From: Acidobacteriaceae bacterium | Lineage (GTDB): Bacteria > Acidobacteriota > Terriglobia > Terriglobales > Acidobacteriaceae | Assembly (NCBI GenBank): GCA_003170825.1 | Contig: PMYL01000038.1 | Location: forward strand, 68,249 to 113,114 | Direction: 5' to 3' | DNA: 44,866 nt | Part shown: positions 1 through 8,739 of the stretch, one piece after another | Layout of the letters: each line of letters opens with the position of its first letter | How positions within the stretch are numbered: the first letter of the stretch is position 1 | Translations under genes and position numbers: made by a program | Notes under the pieces: model-generated | What the model saw: the letters and a program-made list of their open reading frames with translations, nothing else | Databases searched by the model: none | Told to the model about the DNA's origin: nothing

Positions 1-2042
1 ACGCCGAGGAGGCCGATGATGCCGCCGGCGGCGATGAGGCCGGAGGCGTAAAGCGAACCCGGAGAGACGTCGCCTTCCGATTCCGCGCCGCCGGCTTTTT
101 TGAGGGCCGCATCGACCATCCAGCGGACGACTCCGCCGGTAAAGATGGCCAGGGTGGTTCCGATGGAGAGGTACGCGCCCACCGCGAACGAAAGCGAGCG
201 GATTCCCAAGAGCTCGACCCCGATGACCAGGAAGACGCCGAGCAGCACCAGTCCCCAGGGCAGTTTGCGGCTGAGGATGCCGCTGATGACGGTGGCCATG
301 AGGCGGGCCTGGGGCGCTGCGGCCTTTTCGCTGCCGATGCCCGAGATCCACTGGACTTCGATCTGTCCGGTGGTGGGCGAGTAGAGATATTTTCCGTCGG
401 CCAGCTCCGGCGAGCCAAGCGCGTTCAGCACCACATACTCGCTCTTGTGGTGGATGGTTGAGGTCTTGTTTGCGCCGATGACCGGAAACTGCTCGTTGAG
501 GCTGGTCGTATCCTGCTGCTGGTTGACGCCGGGGTGGGGCGCGGTGAGGTTCCATGCCTGCGGGGCTGCGTGGAACTCCGTCAGGCCCTCGTTCATGAGC
601 CGGAGGGTGAAGCCGATGGCCACGGTGGAGACGACGATGCCGATGAGGAAGGCGAACCGCTGCAGGCGGGGCGTGGCGCCGACAAGAAAGCCGGTCTTGA
701 GGTCCTGGGAGGTATCGCCGGCCTCGGCAGAGGCGATGCAGACCACGCCGCCGATGGTGATGGCGAGAGCGCCGAAGGCGGGGGCGGTCCAGCCTTTGAC
801 GAGGAAGATGGCGGAGGTGGCCATGAGCGTGGCGATGGTCATGCCGGAGATGGGGTTGGCGGAGGAGCCGATGAGGCCCACGATGCGCGAACTGACGGTA
901 ACGAAGAGGAAGCCGAAGAAGACGATCAGCACCGAGGCGGCCAGGTTGGCCCACACGCCGACGAAGGCTCCGGGGACCGGCTTGAACTCCAGGAAGAAGA
1001 ACATGAGGATGATGAGCAGGATGGAGCCTATGATGGCCGTGCTCATGGAGAAGTCCCGCTCCGTGCGGATGGCTTCGGCTTTGGCCGCCTTGCCGCCGCG
1101 CATGTTCCTGAAGCCGGAGCTGAGCGCGCTGACGATGGTGGGCATGGTCTTGATGAGGGTGATGAGTCCGGCGGCGGCAACGGCTCCGGCGCCCATGGGG
1201 CGGATGTAGGTCTTCCACAGGTCGCTGGGGCCCATGTCCGCGATGGGCACGGTGCCGGGGTAGACGGGATGGCCGAGTTCCTTGCCGAAGAAGTAGATGA
1301 GCGGCATAAGCACCAGCCAGGAGAAGACGCCGCCGGCAAAGATGATGCCGGCTGTCTTGGGGCCGATGATGTAGCCCACGCCCAGATATTCCGGAGTGGC
1401 GTCAGCCTTGATGGACGCGCCTTTGAGCACGTGCTGGGGGCCGAAGTCGGGCTGGAACTCGGGCGTGCCGGGCCATGCGCCGAAGAGGTTCTCGTTCTGG
1501 AAGAAGGTGTAGAGCGCGCCCAGGCCGAGGCCGAAGAAGACGCGGCTGGCAAACGAGCCGCCCTTCTCGCCGGCAATGAGCACGTCGGCGCAGGCCGTGC
1601 CCTCAGGAAATTTCAGGGTGGCGTGCTCCTCGACGATGAGCGGGCGGCGGAGGGGCACCATGAACAGCACGCCGAGAAAGCCGCCGATCAAGGCCAGCAT
1701 GAAGATGCGCGAGTACTCGAGGTCGAAGCCGAGGAAGATGAGCGCGGGGAGAGTGAAGATGACGCCCGCGGCGATGGACTGGCCGGCGTTGCCGGTGGTC
1801 TGGACGATGACGTTCTCAAGGATGGAGCTGCGGCCGAAGGCGCGGAGAATGCTGATCGAAAGCACCGCGATGGGGATGGAGGCGGCCACCGTGAGGCCCG
1901 CGCGCAGGCCTACATAGACCGTGACGGCGCCAAACATGATGCCGAAGAACGAGCCAAGCAGAACGGCGCGGAGGGTGAACTCGGGGCGGTTCTCGCCGGG
2001 AGAAACAAAAGGCTGAAAGACGGGGGGTTGAACGTCGGGCAC
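1..2042 (-). CDS. OPT family oligopeptide transporter (3' end cut by window edge)
   Basis: The reverse strand is open from a GTG at 2042 to base 1, about 680 codons, so only the last part is missing. The GTG has a GGAGG eight bases upstream and no better start lies near it. The translation begins VPDVQPPVFQPFVSPGENRP and continues with many hydrophobic segments, for example LLGSFFGIMFGAVTVYVGLR and AGQSIAAGVIFTLPALIFLG. The conserved FPEGTACADVL stretch and the length match bacterial members of the OPT (oligopeptide transporter) family. These are integral inner-membrane proteins thought to import peptides or metal-peptide complexes; the substrate cannot be read from sequence. It diverges from the acetyltransferase-like gene at 2214, so the 170 bases between them should hold both promoters. 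Confidence 0.9.
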   Translation of the reverse strand, partial: MPDVQPPVFQPFVSPGENRPEFTLRAVLLGSFFGIMFGAVTVYVGLRAGLTVAASIPIAVLSISILRAFGRSSILENVIVQTTGNAGQSIAAGVIFTLPALIFLGFDLEYSRIFMLALIGGFLGVLFMVPLRRPLIVEEHATLKFPEGTACADVLIAGEKGGSFASRVFFGLGLGALYTFFQNENLFGAWPGTPEFQPDFGPQHVLKGASIKADATPEYLGVGYIIGPKTAGIIFAGGVFSWLVLMPLIYFFGKELGHPVYPGTVPIADMGPSDLWKTYIRPMGAGAVAAAGLITLIKTMPTIVSALSSGFRNMRGGKAAKAEAIRTERDFSMSTAIIGSILLIILMFFFLEFKPVPGAFVGVWANLAASVLIVFFGFLFVTVSSRIVGLIGSSANPISGMTIATLMATSAIFLVKGWTAPAFGALAITIGGVVCIASAEAGDTSQDLKTGFLVGATPRLQRFAFLIGIVVSTVAIGFTLRLMNEGLTEFHAAPQAWNLTAPHPGVNQQQDTTSLNEQFPVIGANKTSTIHHKSEYVVLNALGSPELADGKYLYSPTTGQIEVQWISGIGSEKAAAPQARLMATVISGILSRKLPWGLVLLGVFLVIGVELLGIRSLSFAVGAYLSIGTTLAIFTGGVVRWMVDAALKKAGGAESEGDVSPGSLYASGLIAAGGIIGLLG

Positions 2043-2213
2043 GGATAGCCTCCATGTGAGCGCAAGCGGTCTTGCTGGAATTCTCTGAAAGGGAGTGTAG
2101 CAGTGAAGGGGGCTGAGGCGACAAGCTTGGCGGGCGGGCTTGGCGAAGCAGGCCCCGAGCGCGTAGGGTATGGGGCGACGCCGCAATCGGCACAACCGGA
2201 GAACGGAACCGCC

Positions 2214-3395
2214 ATGACCAACCCAGACATTGCTCCCACGCCTGTGCAGCGGCTGCTCTCGCTGGACGTGCTGCGCGGCATCACCATCGCCTTCATGATC
2301 ATGGTGAACAACAACGGCGGGCCCGGCTCGTGGGGCTTTATGAACCACGCCGCGTGGAATGGGCTGACGCCGACCGACCTGGTGTTTCCCACCTTTGTGT
2401 TTGTGGTGGGGGCGTCGATCGTGTTTGCGTTTGAGGCGCGGCTGGCTCGCGGCGCAACGCCGGCGGAGTTGGCCTGGCACACGGCGCGGCGGGCGGGAAT
2501 CCTGTTTCTGCTGGGGATTGTGGTGAACGGGTTTCCGTTCTTCGAGCTCGACCACCTGCGGATTTATGGGGTCTTGCAGCGGATTGCGGTCTGCTACCTG
2601 GCGGTGGGTCTGTTTTATCTGTGGGACAAGCGGGTGTGGACCAAGGTGGCGGCGCTGGCGGCGGCGCTGGTGGGCTACTGGGTTCTGCTGCGCTGGGTTC
2701 CGGTGCCGGGAGCCGGCGTGCCGGGGCGCGATATTCCCTTCATGGATCAGAATTTGAACCTGGCGTCCTGGCTCGACCGGCTTCTCATGCCCCATCACCT
2801 CTATCTGGACTGGTCAGGCCCCGGCCTGCACAACGTGCGCGATCCCGAGGGGCTGCTCAGCGACATTCCCGCCGTGGGCACGGCGCTGCTGGGCCTGCTC
2901 GCCGGGCTGTGGCTGCGGGGGCGCAGAGCGGTCAAGGCCAAGGCGCTGGGACTGGCCGCGGCCAGCGTGGGTTGCCTGGCCTCCGGCTACCTGTGGTCTC
3001 TCCGGTTTCCGCTCAACAAGAACCTGTGGACCAGTTCGTATGTGCTGGTGGCGGCGGGATGGTCGCTGGCCGTGCTGACGGTGGCGTACTGGGCCGTGGA
3101 GCAGCGCGGCTGGGGCAAGGGCCGGGGAAAAGGATGGATGTGGCCGTGGCTGGTCTTCGGGTCGAACGCCATCGTGGCTTACATGTTCAGCGAGCTGCTG
3201 CCCGGCGCGTTGGGGCTCATTCGATTCAGCGCGGGCGGGCGGCGGACGGACGCGCTGGCCTGGGTCTTCGCCCACGCCTTCGCGCACATCCCCGATCCGG
3301 GCTGGGCCGCGTTTGCCTTCTCGGTCTCGTTCACGGCGGTCTGCTTTGTGCCGGCGTGGGTGCTTTATCACAAGCGAATTTTTGTGAAGGTGTAG
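2214..3395 (+). CDS. Heparan-alpha-glucosaminide N-acetyltransferase-like membrane protein (COG4299)
   Basis: This 393-residue polytopic membrane protein opens with LSLDVLRGITIAFMIMVNN and then WNGLTPTDLVFPTFVFVVG, the two signatures of the HGSNAT/NagX-like family (COG4299). Family members move an acyl group across the membrane onto an amino sugar; in bacteria they often sit with N-acetylglucosamine use. About ten hydrophobic segments follow, ending in a short basic tail. The frame is open upstream to a GTG at 2103, but that extension is Gly/Ala-rich and unlike the family. The ATG at 2214, with GGAG about twelve bases upstream, gives the normal N-terminus. Nothing nearby is an amino-sugar gene, so the substrate is inferred from the family only. 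Confidence 0.86.
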   Translation: MTNPDIAPTPVQRLLSLDVLRGITIAFMIMVNNNGGPGSWGFMNHAAWNGLTPTDLVFPTFVFVVGASIVFAFEARLARGATPAELAWHTARRAGILFLLGIVVNGFPFFELDHLRIYGVLQRIAVCYLAVGLFYLWDKRVWTKVAALAAALVGYWVLLRWVPVPGAGVPGRDIPFMDQNLNLASWLDRLLMPHHLYLDWSGPGLHNVRDPEGLLSDIPAVGTALLGLLAGLWLRGRRAVKAKALGLAAASVGCLASGYLWSLRFPLNKNLWTSSYVLVAAGWSLAVLTVAYWAVEQRGWGKGRGKGWMWPWLVFGSNAIVAYMFSELLPGALGLIRFSAGGRRTDALAWVFAHAFAHIPDPGWAAFAFSVSFTAVCFVPAWVLYHKRIFVKV

Positions 3396-3574
3396 GGGTG
3401 GCGGCGAAGAGATCGACCAGGAAAAAATCGAACTGAGCGCCAGCACCGGGAAGCGCACCAGGGGCGCGGTGCTCGATAGGACTGAATGGTTGGTTTCCGG
3501 GTTGCCGACCACCCAGGAATTGGCCGTTTGGAGAACACAAGGGCGTTTATGGGTACGAATCCCGTTCGGCTCTG

Positions 3575-5521
3575 TTATTTGTCTGGCCAGTTCTCCGGAA
3601 CAAGTGCTGGTGGCTTAGTCCAGGGTAGCTCAACCAGCGCCTTCTGGAACCAATCGTCCCGCAGGTTTGCGTGTTCGGTTACGATGAGCTGGAAGCCGGG
3701 GACATCCTTTTGGGTGAATTTTAAAAGCAGCTTAAATAATCGGCGGACCGCGGCCAGGTCCGCATCTGCTTCCGTCTTCTGAATAGAACCGTCGGCCTCT
3801 TTGTAGACCTTTTCTGAGGGGAAGTAGACCTGCGTTGGCTGATCGATCAGAAGGAATTGGGGTATCGGGCGGTTGTTTTGAGCGGCAAATTCGTGCAGAG
3901 CCAGCAATGCTGAGAGGTGATAGGCCAGATGGTTTTCACCACCTCCGGTGCGACCCATCGGTACCATCCGTTCAGCGCGATCAAAGACGATGGTGAGACT
4001 ATTTAGATCAAGCCGCACAGGAAATTCACTGAATTCCGCTTTAAACGCCCGAATGTACTGCGAGACTCGCGAGGAGATATTGTTCAGGATCGAAGTCAGC
4101 CGCTCGTTGCTGTCGTCGGCACTAATCTTTCTCTCTAGATCGTCGACTTTGGACTTAAGACGGCGATGCTCCTTTTCGCGCAATGCTAGCTCCTCATTGG
4201 AAACCAGGTTCTCCAGGAACAGGCTAATGCGCCCGACCACACGCGCTGCTGCGTTGTTGCGCGAGCCCATCTCCGCGAGGACTTCATTGGCCGCGATCGC
4301 TGCAGAAAGCTCCGCTTCCTTGCTTTTGGTCGCATCCACAATTTCCTGAACTTTACCTTCCAACTCGGCCAGATATGCTTCAAGCTTGGGACGCTCGCCC
4401 GCAACGATTCCCATTTCCGCTTCTAGCGACGCCAGTTCGTCGAGCAGCGCTTTGGCAACCGGGGACCCTAAGGCCAAGTTTTCTTCGCAGAATGGCCACT
4501 GCCATTTGCCTGTCTGGTGATTTTTGGGGAGGGCTTTGATCGAAGCGAGCCTATCCTTCTGTTCCGCCGCCTCGCTCTCAAAACCACCGGCCTTCATCGA
4601 GAACTGGTGCGCGGCGTCAATCTTTGATTGAATCTCCCGCCGTCCCTTGCGCAGCTGGCTGAGCTCGTCTTCCAGCCTAGAGACCCGGTCCCCGTCGTCG
4701 ACCGCAACTGAATCCGGCCTCCATTTCAACGCAGCGCGCAAGGCGTCAATCACTCCATCCGCAGCGACCTGTTGGTACTCCTGACTGATAATGCTAACTG
4801 TCTTGGCCTCCGAAAAAAGGCTAATGCCTCTCTGTTGAGATGTGTCGATGGCATCACGAGCCTGCTCGAGGAGCTTTGCGTTGAGCTTCAAGTCTCGCTG
4901 CGCGATCCGAAGTTTGATTTCCAGTTCGTACCGATCATTAGAAGAGACGCCGAGGAGGATTGGCAGCGTGTCACGGATCGCTTGCGGTTGGAATGGTTCG
5001 TTCTGGCGATAAAAGAGTTGATCCTTGTTGGCGACGAGGCCCTGTTTCTGGAAGAGATAGTAGTACGTGTGCTTGACGTTTGCGTTATAGCTGTCTCGGC
5101 TGTGTTCGATGGAAACTTCAGTGCGGTTCTCCGGGATACCCAGGAGCCGCGACAGAAGAGCGACGACAGCATCGTCATCCGTGTTAACCGCTAGTTCTTT
5201 AAATTCGGGTGCAACTAGTTTGGCTCCGCGTCGCTGCATGCAAACGCTGCAGCTCGCGCCTCCTTCAGCCGGGATCGGCTTAGCTATCAGCACCTGCTCT
5301 TGGGCGAATTCATAGATGACAGCGAACCAAGCTACCTTGTCACGAATGACACCCTCGGGCACGTTACAGGTAGAGCGTCCCATGCAGTATTCGATGATTT
5401 CCGAGAGTGCCGATTTGCCGGTGGATGATCGGCCCGTGATCACGTTGAGCCCGTTAACTTTGAACTGAAGGTTCCGACGCCGACCGTCGTGGCTATAGAT
5501 GTGAATCGACCTGATCTTCAT
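3575..5521 (-). CDS. DUF3732 SMC/RecN-like ATPase, ABC component of an ABC-3C defence system
   Basis: This 648-residue protein has the plan of an SMC-like ABC ATPase. A Walker A (GRSSTGKS) lies at residues 30-37 and a long central region of heptad-rich helices covers about 190-480. Near the C-terminus come a signature-like MGRTGGGENHLAYHL and a Walker B with D-loop, FLLIDQPTQVYFP. This combination is typical of DUF3732 proteins, the ATPase of ABC three-component systems. Where relatives carry a Rad50-like CPxC zinc hook, this one reads WQWPFCEENLALG, with only one Cys. Its ATG overlaps the stop of the middle component (ATGA), so the two are translationally coupled. Composition is visibly AT-richer than the flanking genes, which fits acquisition by transfer. 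The role in phage or plasmid defence is inferred from the system. Confidence 0.88.
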   Translation of the reverse strand: MKIRSIHIYSHDGRRRNLQFKVNGLNVITGRSSTGKSALSEIIEYCMGRSTCNVPEGVIRDKVAWFAVIYEFAQEQVLIAKPIPAEGGASCSVCMQRRGAKLVAPEFKELAVNTDDDAVVALLSRLLGIPENRTEVSIEHSRDSYNANVKHTYYYLFQKQGLVANKDQLFYRQNEPFQPQAIRDTLPILLGVSSNDRYELEIKLRIAQRDLKLNAKLLEQARDAIDTSQQRGISLFSEAKTVSIISQEYQQVAADGVIDALRAALKWRPDSVAVDDGDRVSRLEDELSQLRKGRREIQSKIDAAHQFSMKAGGFESEAAEQKDRLASIKALPKNHQTGKWQWPFCEENLALGSPVAKALLDELASLEAEMGIVAGERPKLEAYLAELEGKVQEIVDATKSKEAELSAAIAANEVLAEMGSRNNAAARVVGRISLFLENLVSNEELALREKEHRRLKSKVDDLERKISADDSNERLTSILNNISSRVSQYIRAFKAEFSEFPVRLDLNSLTIVFDRAERMVPMGRTGGGENHLAYHLSALLALHEFAAQNNRPIPQFLLIDQPTQVYFPSEKVYKEADGSIQKTEADADLAAVRRLFKLLLKFTQKDVPGFQLIVTEHANLRDDWFQKALVELPWTKPPALVPENWPDK

Positions 5522-6005
5522 GGCCTTACTCCAAAAGTCGTGTATACCGTTACCCGATCCGCGATGCGGGCGAATTCTTTTCCGATGATGCGAGCAACGC
5601 GTTGGCAGACGATGGATTCGCTCGTACCGGTGACGGCTTTGCGAATCCGACCCGGTGAGGTCTTAAGTCGACCATCTTGCGATACATCGAAGCAGCCTCT
5701 CTCCATCAATAGGCCGAATGCTTCAAATGCAAACGGCATCAGGGCACTTGCACGGTCAGCGAAGCCAACCAGGAGTTGGGGATTTTTTCGACTGTGTTCA
5801 AGAGATAGCTGCGGGGACTGTCTGCAATCATTTGGCGGGAGTCTTTCTGCAGACACAGCGGTAACACGAGGAGCGTAAGCGAGAAGGGCATTCCGTCGGG
5901 GTTCTCTTCTTCGTACCCTTGCAGAGCCCTGAAAAGTATCAGGCCGCAGAAGGCGGGATTGAAGAGATTTCTAACTTCAAAGGGCCGTTGGTCCCACCTC
6001 TTCAT
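5518..6005 (-). pseudogene. ABC-3C middle component, split by a one-base frameshift in an A6 run
   Basis: Two overlapping frames together encode one protein. The first starts at the ATG at 6005 (MKRWDQRPFEVRNLFNPAFC), runs through FSLTLLVLPLCLQKDSRQ and stops at 5739. The second, open across 5856-5518, carries the rest (LLVGFADRASALMPFAFEAF). The frames join at the T6 run at 5783-5788 (A6 on the coding strand): seven A's, or a ribosome slipping back by one, would give GAA AAA AAT and an uninterrupted protein of about 162 residues. That protein looks like the middle component of ABC three-component systems, the small linker between ATPase and effector. Both ends keep ATGA overlaps with the neighbours, so the operon layout is intact. 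The break may be a true mutation, a sequencing error or functional slippage, so calling it a pseudogene is provisional. Confidence 0.8.
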
Positions 6006-7225
6006 TCACTCACCCCCAACAGATTCCCTATTCGGCTCAAGAAACGTGGGTGCCAGTACACCCGCGGCAGCGGGCGGGTGTTCGCGAGAATATGGAAACC
6101 GCCGCGCACAACGTACGGCTCGGTCACACGCTCGCGGATGCGAAGCGTACTTGAGTTGCCGCTTTCCAGATCGGCCCACCTGTACAGAGCCTGACCCGCT
6201 TTCAAGAGGACCTCATCGGCGCTTTCCTCGGTCAAGTGTTCAAAGACCACGTCCCTGAAGCGCCCCCACTCATCGACGAGGCGATCTTCGTATTCTTCCA
6301 TTTCACCCGAGACAAGAAGGTTCTCGCGTGCCCAGGCCGAGCGTTGTTCGAAGGCCCTGTAGTAGTCCAAGATGGCATTGCGGATTCTGCTGGATGTGAT
6401 GCCGATCTCTCGCAGCTGGACAACGAAGAGCCGCGGATCGCTCTCCGCGTCAATCTCGCCTGCGGGCGCTTTGCCTCGAAAAGTGATAGGAAGGTTATCG
6501 GATTTGTACTCATCGGCAAAGGATGAGAGCTTGTCCGAGACTTCGAAGCCATATATCGCTTCTGTACGCTTACCGCACAGCAAATTGACGACAGTATCGT
6601 TCCACCAGCCTTCGAGACGCTGGAAGATCGCGTCTCTGAAATCGCGCCGTATGCTGCGCATGTGCTGACCTTTGATTATTGACGGGACATCGTCGATCCG
6701 GGGAGAGCCATCGAATATGACGATGCGCGACAGGAAATCATCCCTCTCCTTATCGCTGAGCTTGCGGAACTCTTGGGCAACGGCCTTGATCAGTTTCGAT
6801 CTGGTCTTGGCGAGCGCCTCATCCATAAGCTGAGACAGCGGGGTTGCTGCATCACCCTTTGACAGAGGATCAAGGAGAAAGTCGTGTAGAAAAGAGGATT
6901 CAGAAACAGTGCTCGTTGTGAACAGAAAGAAGCGGAGACTCGCCTCGCTACGCCGGTCGCGGTTGTAACGCGCCAGCCAGATCCGAACGGACTTCCAGAA
7001 ATCGATGGAAAGGTCGGTCAGCCGATCACCTACCTCCTTGTGTTTGAGAGATCCGAGCGTCTTGACGCCGTCTTTATCGAGGAAATCAAGGTCATCGTCC
7101 TTCTCGATAAGGACGGAAGTGCTCTCTGGCAGTCGTAAGAGTTCGAGTAAGGCAAAGCGCGGCTGGTAGATGTACCCGAGGCCCTGTTCACCAGCTGAAT
7201 ACTGATCTGTGGACTTACTTTCCAT
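6002..7225 (-). CDS. ABC-3C effector: DUF4297/Cap4-like nuclease with ABC-3C C-terminal domain
   Basis: Residues about 10-100 of this 407-residue protein match the restriction-endonuclease fold of DUF4297/Cap4-type nucleases. A GLGYIYQPRFALLELL helix is followed by VLIEKDDDLDF (candidate acidic catalytic residues E41 and D44/D45) and then LGSLKHK (candidate K61). The C-terminal half, with YYRAFEQRSAWARENLL, YEDRLVDEWGRF and a final YWHPRFLSRIGNLL, resembles the C-terminal domain that joins effectors to ABC-3C systems. The ATG at 7225 is chosen because GGAGG lies six bases upstream; in-frame ATGs at 7237 and 7288 lack this. The stop overlaps the middle-component start by four bases. The likely role is to cut DNA when the ATPase and middle component sense invasion; this is inferred from related systems. 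Confidence 0.82.
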   Translation of the reverse strand: MESKSTDQYSAGEQGLGYIYQPRFALLELLRLPESTSVLIEKDDDLDFLDKDGVKTLGSLKHKEVGDRLTDLSIDFWKSVRIWLARYNRDRRSEASLRFFLFTTSTVSESSFLHDFLLDPLSKGDAATPLSQLMDEALAKTRSKLIKAVAQEFRKLSDKERDDFLSRIVIFDGSPRIDDVPSIIKGQHMRSIRRDFRDAIFQRLEGWWNDTVVNLLCGKRTEAIYGFEVSDKLSSFADEYKSDNLPITFRGKAPAGEIDAESDPRLFVVQLREIGITSSRIRNAILDYYRAFEQRSAWARENLLVSGEMEEYEDRLVDEWGRFRDVVFEHLTEESADEVLLKAGQALYRWADLESGNSSTLRIRERVTEPYVVRGGFHILANTRPLPRVYWHPRFLSRIGNLLGVSE

Positions 7226-7328
7226 GCTCACCTCCATCCGTGAGTTTGGAGGGGTCGCGGAAATTGGCGGCCGGTGCAGAGAACTCATAGAGGCCGCAAT
7301 AATCGATCACCGATGTGCGGTATTTCAT
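7215..7328 (-). CDS. Possible 37-aa leader ORF of the defence operon
   Basis: A short frame starts at the ATG at 7328 with a good AGGGGAG six bases upstream and ends at 7215, overlapping the effector start by eleven bases. The product begins MKYRTSVIDYCGLYEFSA and has a hydrophilic tail (DPSKLTDGGEHGK). I recognise no family. The strong ribosome site and the overlap suggest it is translated and may set the translation rate of the nuclease by coupling, or that it is the remnant of a longer gene, since the frame stays open upstream to 7421. Its amino-acid make-up is not decisive. Confidence 0.4.
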   Translation of the reverse strand: MKYRTSVIDYCGLYEFSAPAANFRDPSKLTDGGEHGK

Positions 7329-7658
7329 TCGGTCTCCCCTGAGGAAAACTTTGATGGAAGCTCGCGCGCCAATTGTAGACGTCATGAGGCGATTTAGGGA
7401 AGAAGATAATGCCTTGATCATCTGCTACATAGCGTGGGCCTCGTGGATACCTCCCGGAATGTCGGCTTCTGGGAAGTGTGAGATCGCTCCCGAGTCACTG
7501 CTTACCCGGAGACTGAACCACGACCGAATGACCACAGTCAGCGCAAACGCAGAAAACCCCGCATTTTCATCGCCTTAAGCCTGCATCCTGCTCTTTTCGA
7601 GCCTCTTCCACAAAATCACTGTTCAATTCCCGACAACCCTTTCATCCAATTCGCAACT
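7329..7658. other. Intergenic region between the defence operon and the methyltransferase gene
   Basis: This stretch separates two divergent units and should hold the promoter of the defence operon (minus) and of the gene at 7659 (plus). I see no convincing -35/-10 pair, tRNA, inverted repeat or direct repeat that would mark an insertion boundary. The small frames here lack ribosome sites and family likeness. Confidence 0.5.
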
Positions 7659-8609
7659 TTGTTGGCAGCCAATCCGCAAAACAGGGTGGCCGGAAAGGTT
7701 AACCCCTCAAAAAAGTACAACCCCATAAGCGAACATCTGGCGTTTTTACGCACCGTTGAAGCGAACATTGAACGCCTTCGCACGAACCACCTAGGCCAAC
7801 ATTTGCGCCCCGGCCCGCACTACAATCATCTCTTGCTCCCTGAAGACCAACGCGACCGCCTGGACGTGGTGCTTGTCTCCCCGCGCAACCCGCTGAATAT
7901 CGGAGCGGCGGTGCGGGCGATGGCCAACTTCGGCTTTGCGCGGCTGGCGGTGGTGGCGCCCTACGCGCCGCATTGGCGCGAGGCTCGCTCGGCGGTGGGC
8001 GCGCCGGAGCTTCTCCAAAACGCGATCGAGGCAACGTCTCTGGCCGAGGCTGTGGCCGGCTGCACGCTGGTGGTGGGCACGGGAACCGTCACCTATCGCA
8101 AGCCGGAGCAGCCGGTGGTTTCGTTGCCGGAGTTTGCGCCGCTGGTACGGCGGGAACTGGGGCGCGGCGGACGAGTGGCCGTGGTCTTTGGGCCGGAAAA
8201 TCACGGGCTTACGCGGGAGGACCTGTCGTATTGCCACCTGCTGGTCGAGATCCCCACCGATCCGCACCAGCCTTCGATGAACCTGGGCCAGGCCGTGGCT
8301 GTTTGCCTCTATGAGCTGGCGGTGCGCGCCTTCCGGCTCCAGGCATCCGCGCTCGAGATGAGGACCGCGCAGGCTGCGGACAAGGAAGAGGAGCGCAGCC
8401 CCGCCGCGCCCTCCGGCGACCTGGAGCTTCTGGCCGGGGTGGTGGAAGAGGCCATGCTGGCCGCGGACTACTCCCCGCGCTCGATGCAGGCGGTAAACCG
8501 GCACGACCTGCGCCTGCTGCTGCGCAGGCTGGCTCCCACGAAGCGGGATACGCGCCACATTCTGGGGCTGTTCCGGCGAATTCTGTGGCGATTGAACCAC
8601 AGAAATTGA
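7659..8609 (+). CDS. TrmJ-like SPOUT RNA methyltransferase
   Basis: The product has the SpoU/TrmH-family signatures in order: LVSPRNPLNIGAAVRAM (motif 1, RNA binding and catalytic Arg/Asn region), VVFGPENHGLTREDLSYC (motif 2) and IPTDPHQPSMNLGQAVAVCL (motif 3, the SAM-binding trefoil knot). The order and wording are closest to TrmJ, which 2'-O-methylates position 32 of tRNA, though other rRNA or tRNA targets are possible. The helical C-terminal tail of about 100 residues is also TrmJ-like. The start is unsure: the frame opens with TTG at 7659, giving 316 residues and an N-terminal extension of about 60. A TTG at 7833 would give a family-like N-terminus, but neither has a clear ribosome site. 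The gene reads away from the defence operon. Confidence 0.82.
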   Translation: MLAANPQNRVAGKVNPSKKYNPISEHLAFLRTVEANIERLRTNHLGQHLRPGPHYNHLLLPEDQRDRLDVVLVSPRNPLNIGAAVRAMANFGFARLAVVAPYAPHWREARSAVGAPELLQNAIEATSLAEAVAGCTLVVGTGTVTYRKPEQPVVSLPEFAPLVRRELGRGGRVAVVFGPENHGLTREDLSYCHLLVEIPTDPHQPSMNLGQAVAVCLYELAVRAFRLQASALEMRTAQAADKEEERSPAAPSGDLELLAGVVEEAMLAADYSPRSMQAVNRHDLRLLLRRLAPTKRDTRHILGLFRRILWRLNHRN

Positions 8610-8739
8610 ACCAAAGAACTGGTGAACCGGGCCAGAAAGGAGTCTGAGCGGCGTCGAAGTCGCGGGCGGGAGCGCGAACATGATTCTTTTTGCACCGCGG
8701 GAACCAAATCCTGTTAGAGTGGCGCTCAAAGGTTTCCCG

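Noticed and set aside
534..2048. Long plus-strand frame rich in Glu, Asp, Gly and Ala
   Set aside because: It is the shadow of the OPT transporter on the other strand in GC-rich sequence.
3538..3575. T-arm-like sequence (ATGGG-TACGAAT-CCCGT) next to the defence operon, possible tRNA remnant or attachment site
   Set aside because: No matching acceptor, D arm or anticodon arm is found upstream, and no direct repeat is seen at the far edge of the operon.
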